Shown here piece after piece: positions 59,666 to 64,000 of a stretch of DNA of 64,000 bases. This DNA is from Mesorhizobium comanense (GTDB lineage: Bacteria > Pseudomonadota > Alphaproteobacteria > Rhizobiales > Rhizobiaceae). Numbering within the stretch: position 1 is the stretch's first letter; each line of letters begins with the position of its first letter. The position numbers were made by a program, and so were the translations under genes. The stretch spans positions 1-64,000 of the forward strand of contig NZ_SCNN01000021.1 in assembly GCF_005503535.1 (NCBI RefSeq), in the 5' to 3' direction. Under the pieces are notes generated by a model. The model did no database searches. It saw only the letters and a program-made list of their open reading frames with translations, and had not been told where the DNA came from.

Positions 59666-60565
59666 TCAGGTTCCGCCTGAACCCGACAACGCGGGCTGCT
59701 GCTCCTTGATCGTCGCTTCGAGGAACTCGGTCACGACCCTTATCCGGCGCGCGTGCCGAATATCGTTATGGACGACAAGCCAGATCGCTTCCTCATGATG
59801 GCATGATTGCGGATGAAGCCTCACGAGCTTCTCGTCCGCATTCGCCATGATGCATGGCAGGATACCGAGCCCGAATCCTGAACGGATGGCAAGCATCTGT
59901 CCCTGCATGGAGTCGACGGTGAGAGCTATCGTGCCATCGACTGTCCAGGAACGCATGAGTTTAGGCAGCGCGATATAGGAAACCGGGTCAGACCAGGCGA
60001 TCAGTTGATGACCGGAAATCGGGTGAGACCGGCCACCCGCGGGATGCCGCGATAGATATTCCGGCGAAGCGTATAGCCCAAATGCCAGCATGCCTAGGCG
60101 CTTCACCGCAAAGAGGCCCTGTTCCGGCCGGCAGAGGCGCACCCCTATATCAGCCTCCCTTTGAGGCAGTCTCGCAAATGACGCCTGGATCGCGACGCCG
60201 AGCGAAAGCCCTGGGTAATTCTGCTGAAAGGCGGCCAGACGGGGGATAATGATCGGCACCGCAAGCGTCTCGATGGTCGATATTCGAACGGCTCCAGCGA
60301 TTTCGGCGTCCTGGCCGCGGAAATCGCTCGCCATCTCGACCATGCGGGATTCAACCGCCTCGGCCCTTTCGACCATCCCACGCCCGGCTTCCGTCAGTTC
60401 GTAGCCGTTCGTGCGGCGTTCGAAGAGCCGCGTATGAAGGGCCGCTTCCAGGGTTTCGACCCGCCGCGCCACGGTCGACTGACTGACCTTCAGCTCACGA
60501 CTTGCGCCGGTGAGGCCACCATGACGGGCGACAGCAAGGAGGTAGCGAACGTCGTTCCAATTCAT
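59666..60565 (-). CDS. LysR-family transcriptional regulator
   Basis: The 299-residue protein starts MNWNDVRYLLAVARHGGLTGASRELKVSQSTVARRVETLE, a LysR DNA-binding domain. The effector domain begins near residue 90 (GAVRISTIETLAVPIIIPRLAAF). ATG 60565 restores the standard family length; upstream reading crosses the intergenic gap. It is divergent from the EamA transporter gene and most likely regulates it. Confidence 0.9.
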   Translation of the reverse strand: MNWNDVRYLLAVARHGGLTGASRELKVSQSTVARRVETLEAALHTRLFERRTNGYELTEAGRGMVERAEAVESRMVEMASDFRGQDAEIAGAVRISTIETLAVPIIIPRLAAFQQNYPGLSLGVAIQASFARLPQREADIGVRLCRPEQGLFAVKRLGMLAFGLYASPEYLSRHPAGGRSHPISGHQLIAWSDPVSYIALPKLMRSWTVDGTIALTVDSMQGQMLAIRSGFGLGILPCIMANADEKLVRLHPQSCHHEEAIWLVVHNDIRHARRIRVVTEFLEATIKEQQPALSGSGGT

Positions 60566-60691
60566 CGTTCTGTTTTCAGAAAATGACCTGCCGAGAATAG
60601 GCGTAGTTTTCCATTTATGAAAGCCATATCGCTTGCAACCGCCCGGCGTCAGCCCGGATGGCAAATGCATTCCTTGAAAACACTCCGGAGC

Positions 60692-61666
60692 ATGTCGGCC
60701 GTGAACCATTCCTTCGTGACCGGCGTTCTGGCAGCTCTTTTCGGCGCCTTTGCCTGGTCTTTGAACTTCGTCGTTCCCTTCGTTATCGGCGACTACACGA
60801 TTTTCGATTTTGCTCTGTTCCGCTTCGTCATCTCAGGCGCGCTCGGGATGCTGTTTCTCCTATTGAGAAGGAACGACTTGCTCGCCCTCAAGGCGAACGA
60901 TTGGGTGGCAACCTTCTTTCTGGGATTCATCGGTTATCTTGCCTATTTCCTGACGGTGGCAGGCGCCGCGATCTTCGCAGGTCCCGTGATCGCGCCCGCG
61001 TTTCTCGGCCTGGTTCCGGTTGTACTGGCGATTGCCGGCAATCTTAGCCGCAAGACGGTTTCCTGGCGTGCGCTTGTCTTTTCAGTGCTCCTGACGGCAA
61101 TCGGCCTGGCGCTCGTCAACGCAAGCGTCTTCGATCATCAGAGCATGGCAAGCGCAAAATCACCCGCGATCGGCATCTTGTTGGCGATTGCCGCCGTCGG
61201 CCTCTGGACCTGGTTCGGTCTCGCCAACCAAAAGGCTCTCGCCGAACGGCCAGAAATGGACGCGGGAATCTGGACCGCCCTTATCCTAGCAGGCGGTGGG
61301 CTGGAGATGCTCGCCTTTGTTCCCGCCGGCCTGGCGCTGGATGTCTTCAACATTCCCCATCTCGGCCTCGGCTGGGACAATGCAGCGCCTCTGTATCTAT
61401 GGGGCACATCACTGGCGGTTTTTGCGTCCATCGGCGGGGCCTTGGCATGGACATTCGCGTCGCGGAGGCTTCCCGTGGCTTTGTCTGCGCAATTGCTGGT
61501 GTCTGAGACCATCTTCGGTACGGTGTTCGGCCTGGCTGCCCATGACCGCCTGCCGACGATAGCCGAAACCGCCGGGATCGCTGTTCTGATCACGGGTGTC
61601 ATTACAACAATCCGGATATTCCACGGTGCGCGACGCGTGACTTCGTTCGTGTCTCGGGCCTCCTGA
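60692..61666 (+). CDS. EamA/DMT-family transporter
   Basis: The protein has ten predicted membrane helices in two EamA repeats, from FVTGVLAALFGAFAWSLNFVVPFVIGDYT through the second-repeat end ETIFGTVFGLAAHDRLPTIAETAGIAVLITGVI. Such drug/metabolite transporters usually export amino acids or other metabolites. The start is uncertain: ATG 60692 gives 324 residues and begins close to the first helix, while ATG 60617 or 60665 would add a hydrophilic leader. No start has an ideal ribosome site. Divergence from a LysR gene is a common arrangement for inducible exporters. Confidence 0.82.
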   Translation: MSAVNHSFVTGVLAALFGAFAWSLNFVVPFVIGDYTIFDFALFRFVISGALGMLFLLLRRNDLLALKANDWVATFFLGFIGYLAYFLTVAGAAIFAGPVIAPAFLGLVPVVLAIAGNLSRKTVSWRALVFSVLLTAIGLALVNASVFDHQSMASAKSPAIGILLAIAAVGLWTWFGLANQKALAERPEMDAGIWTALILAGGGLEMLAFVPAGLALDVFNIPHLGLGWDNAAPLYLWGTSLAVFASIGGALAWTFASRRLPVALSAQLLVSETIFGTVFGLAAHDRLPTIAETAGIAVLITGVITTIRIFHGARRVTSFVSRAS

Positions 61667-61704
61667 CCCAGTGTTGGCGATCTGAAGCGTAAGGCCGCTC
61701 GCAA

Positions 61705-61740
61705 CAAAAAGCCGCCTGCAACAGGCTGCTGCAGGCGGCT
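61705..61740 (-). terminator. rho-independent terminator of the sugar-binding-protein operon
   Basis: Read on the minus strand, AGCCGCCTGCA (61740-61730) and TGCAGGCGGCT (61720-61710) form an 11-bp stem with a nine-base loop, followed by TTTTTG (61710-61705). It lies 47 bp beyond the stop of the binding-protein gene. On the plus strand the T run is missing. Confidence 0.85.
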
Positions 61741-61787
61741 CACTTGCCAGAGGTAGATCAGCGGCTTGTCCGCTGTGCAGTCGCAAA

Positions 61788-62840
61788 TTACTTCGCGTTC
61801 GGGTTCGGCATCCAGGCGGGCATGGCGACATCGGCATGGGCGAACTGCGGCAGCTTGGCCGACAGGTCTTCCATGTTCTTGATGTCCTTCTCGATCAGTT
61901 CCTTCTGCGTGATCAGCGTCGGCGGCACGATGACGTTGTGGCCGGGGTCTTCGCCAGCGAGCAGCTGCGCCAGTGCGCGCACCGAGACCTGGCCGACGAC
62001 GGCAGGATTGGTCGCGGCGGTCGCCGCCCAGGCACTGTCGGGCTCGCGCATCGCGGAGATGTCGGAAGTCGAGATGTCGGCCGAATAGATCTTGATCTTC
62101 TTGTTCAGGCCGGCTTCGTCGACCGCGATCTTCACGCCCTTGGCGAATTCGTCATAGGGGGCGAACATCACGTTGATGTCGGGATGCGCCGACAGCACGG
62201 AGCGTGCCTGGTTGGCGACCGAGTTGGCGATCGGGTTGTCGAGCGTGCCGAACATGGCGACTTCCTTGATGCCCGAATGCTGCTTCTTGACGTCGACCCA
62301 GGTCTCGTTGCGGCGGTCGAGCGGCGCGATGCCGGCGACATAGACGTAGCCCGCGTTCCAGCTGTCGCCATTGTCCTTGACGGCCTGCTCGAGCGCGAGA
62401 CGGGCAAGATCCTTGTCCGACTGCTCGATCTGCGGGATCTTGGGATTCTCGACATTGACGTCGAAGGCGACGACCTTGATGCCGGCATCGACCGCGCGCT
62501 GGGCGGCGTCCTTCATCGATTCGGTCAGGCCGTGCTGGATGATGATGCCCTGCACGCCGAGCGCGATCGCCTGGTCGACCATGTCGGACTGAAGTGCTGC
62601 ATCCTGGCGGCTGTCGAGCACGCGCAGGTCGATGCCGAGCGCCTTCGACTGCGCCTCGACGCCCGAGAGATAGGCCTGGAAGAAGTCGCCGGTCGAGAGA
62701 TAGCGCACCAGCGCGATCTTGACGCCGGGCTTGTCGAACGGCGCGGGCTTGTCCGCGGCAAAAGCCGGAACCTGCATGAGCATGCTTGCGCCGGCCAGCG
62801 CGAGCGCCACCTTCCCCAAAACTCTTCTTGTGATGTTCAT
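61788..62840 (-). CDS. sugar ABC transporter substrate-binding protein (RbsB family)
   Basis: The 350-residue periplasmic protein has a Sec signal (about residues 1-28, ending PAFAADK) and the two-lobed ribose-binding-type fold (KIALVRYLSTGDFFQAYLSGVEAQSKALGIDLRVLDSRQDAALQSDMVDQAIALGVQGIIIQ). ATG 62840 has GGAGGAAAA before it and gives MNITRRVLGKVALALAG. It is last in an operon transcribed leftward: the permease ends 47 bp upstream and a terminator follows. The sugar or polyol is not known. Confidence 0.9.
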   Translation of the reverse strand: MNITRRVLGKVALALAGASMLMQVPAFAADKPAPFDKPGVKIALVRYLSTGDFFQAYLSGVEAQSKALGIDLRVLDSRQDAALQSDMVDQAIALGVQGIIIQHGLTESMKDAAQRAVDAGIKVVAFDVNVENPKIPQIEQSDKDLARLALEQAVKDNGDSWNAGYVYVAGIAPLDRRNETWVDVKKQHSGIKEVAMFGTLDNPIANSVANQARSVLSAHPDINVMFAPYDEFAKGVKIAVDEAGLNKKIKIYSADISTSDISAMREPDSAWAATAATNPAVVGQVSVRALAQLLAGEDPGHNVIVPPTLITQKELIEKDIKNMEDLSAKLPQFAHADVAMPAWMPNPNAK

Positions 62841-62887
62841 CTTGTTTTCCTCCACTTCTGTTGAGCCCAAAACCTATCCGGCCGAAA

Positions 62888-63883
62888 CTACCTCCTGCCC
62901 CTGCCCGACAGGGCAAAGGTGAAGACAAGGGCGACGACCAGAACCACGCCCTTGACGAAATCCTGTGTGTAGTAAGGCGCGTTCATCATCGTCAGGCCTT
63001 GCAGCAGGATGCCGACGAACAGCGCGCCGACGGCGGTGCCGAAGGCGTTCGGCTTGGCGGCGCCGAGCACCGCATAGCCGATCAGCGCCGCGGCAACCGC
63101 ATCGAGCAGCAGATTATTACCCGAGGCGATGTCGCCGCGTCCAAGTCGGGCGGCGAGCAAAATGCCGCCGATCGAGGCAAAAACTCCTGAAATAATGTAG
63201 GCCCAGATCTTGTATGCCTTGACAGGCGCGCCGGCGAGTTCGGCGGCCCGCTCGTTGGAGCCGACCGCGTACATCATGCGGCCGAAGCGCGTGTATTCCA
63301 GGAAGAACCAGATCAGCAGGGCGAGCACCAGAAGCACGACCACGGAGACCGGGATCAGGTTCGGGATGAAGAAATCGAAGCGGTGCCGGCCGAGCGCCAG
63401 GAAGGCATCGGAGAACTTGCCGTTGGCGACCGAGCCATCGGGCATGGTCATGCCGGTGGCGATAGAACGCCCCTCGGTCGGTATGCGCTGCAGGCCGACG
63501 AGCAGGAACATCATGCCGAGCGTCGCCAGCAGGTCGGGCACGCGCATATAGACGATCAGCCAGCCATTGATCAGGCCGACAATGGCGCCGATGAGCAGAC
63601 AGACGATGACGGCGACGAACGCATTCTGCTCCAGCACCACCATGACATAGGCTGATGCCATCATGGCTGAGGTGGCCACGGAGCCGATCGAAAGGTCGAA
63701 CCCGCCGACGACCAGCGTGGCGGTGACGCCGAGCGCCAGCACGCCGGTGATGGCGACCGACTGGAAGATGAAGACAGCACTTTGGGGCGAAACGAAACCA
63801 TCGGCGGCGATCGCGAAATAGGCGACCAGCCCGAACAGGAGAACGATGAAGCCGTAGCGAATGGCGTAGTCGCGCAGCGTCAT
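62888..63883 (-). CDS. sugar ABC transporter permease (RbsC family)
   Basis: The 331-residue inner-membrane protein has eight to ten helices and the family pattern TLVVGGFDLSIGSVATSAMMASAY followed by the GNNLLLDAVAAALIGYAVLGAAKPNAFGT and PYYTQDFVKGVVLVVAL blocks. ATG 63883 matches the normal short cytoplasmic N-terminus. It is encoded between a gene that runs off the window (probably the ATPase) and the binding protein. Confidence 0.9.
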   Translation of the reverse strand: MTLRDYAIRYGFIVLLFGLVAYFAIAADGFVSPQSAVFIFQSVAITGVLALGVTATLVVGGFDLSIGSVATSAMMASAYVMVVLEQNAFVAVIVCLLIGAIVGLINGWLIVYMRVPDLLATLGMMFLLVGLQRIPTEGRSIATGMTMPDGSVANGKFSDAFLALGRHRFDFFIPNLIPVSVVVLLVLALLIWFFLEYTRFGRMMYAVGSNERAAELAGAPVKAYKIWAYIISGVFASIGGILLAARLGRGDIASGNNLLLDAVAAALIGYAVLGAAKPNAFGTAVGALFVGILLQGLTMMNAPYYTQDFVKGVVLVVALVFTFALSGRGRR

Positions 63884-63961
63884 TCAACGCACCCCGGCGC
63901 GGCTGCCCAATTCATCCCACTCGAACTCATGGTCTCTCCATTCCATTTCCCTTCGCGACGC

Positions 63962-64000
63962 TCAGGCCGCGCTGTGCAGCGGTCCGCCGGCGACCTCGGC
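63962..64000 (-). CDS. 3' end of the next upstream gene, probably the ABC ATPase (partial)
   Basis: Only the last 12 codons (AEVAGGPLHSAA) and a TGA stop lie in the window. Position upstream of an RbsC-type permease suggests the RbsA-like ATPase, but this short sequence has no diagnostic motif. The 78 bp to the permease start contain two very short open frames without support. Confidence 0.4.
   Translation of the reverse strand, partial: AEVAGGPLHSAA

Noticed and set aside
63884..63961. Two very short frames of about 16 and 20 codons between the sugar permease and the upstream gene
   Set aside because: They overlap each other and have no composition or context to support translation as real products.

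Overview
The window reads as chromosome of a rhizobial alphaproteobacterium, most like Mesorhizobium/Phyllobacteriaceae. The evidence is high GC with long antisense open frames, several rhizobial-type palindromic intergenic repeats, GntR/LysR/SorC regulators beside ABC uptake operons, and an N-methylglutamate pathway in the rhizobial glx/sox-like layout. No rRNA, tRNA, CRISPR array, phage or insertion sequence was recognised.

Region 1 (1-3 kb) holds an RND-pump adaptor, a GcvA-like LysR regulator and a divergent 2-oxoglutarate/Fe(II) oxygenase of the HalD/BesD superfamily that carries the hydroxylase-type HxD motif. Region 2 (3.1-18.1 kb) looks like a little-described uptake and catabolic system. 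It has a GntR regulator with a perfect palindromic operator, two enolase-superfamily enzymes, a Tat-exported peptide-type binding protein, a BisC/TorZ-like molybdoenzyme, two DppB/DppC-like permeases (the first apparently starting at ATT), a fused double ATPase, a LysR regulator, a second paralogous Tat-exported binding protein and a tandem DUF427 protein.

Region 3 (18.5-47.1 kb) is an almost complete methylated-amine catabolic supercluster. It comprises a TMAO-type ABC importer (tmoXWV), trimethylamine monooxygenase (tmm), an XRE-cupin regulator, dimethylamine monooxygenase (dmmDABC), an APC permease with three small membrane proteins, N-methylglutamate synthase (mgsABC), gamma-glutamylmethylamide synthetase (gmaS), N-methylglutamate dehydrogenase (mgdABCD), TMAO demethylase (tdm, a DUF1989-GcvT fusion) and a second APC permease. 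Together these would take trimethylamine or TMAO to dimethylamine, monomethylamine, gamma-glutamylmethylamide and N-methylglutamate, then to glutamate plus C1 units; several enzymes have GcvT-type folate domains that can receive formaldehyde. Palindromic repeats lie between or inside its operons, including two copies whose central loop is inverted relative to the arms.

Region 4 (47.1-64 kb) is ordinary accessory chromosome. It carries an NtaA-type flavin monooxygenase with a structured leader, a TetR-controlled RND pump with a 17-bp-arm operator, an acyl-CoA synthetase, a SorC regulator with a bifunctional aldolase/short-chain dehydrogenase, a GNAT acetyltransferase, a LysR/EamA divergent pair, and the end of a ribose-type sugar ABC operon that runs off the window.
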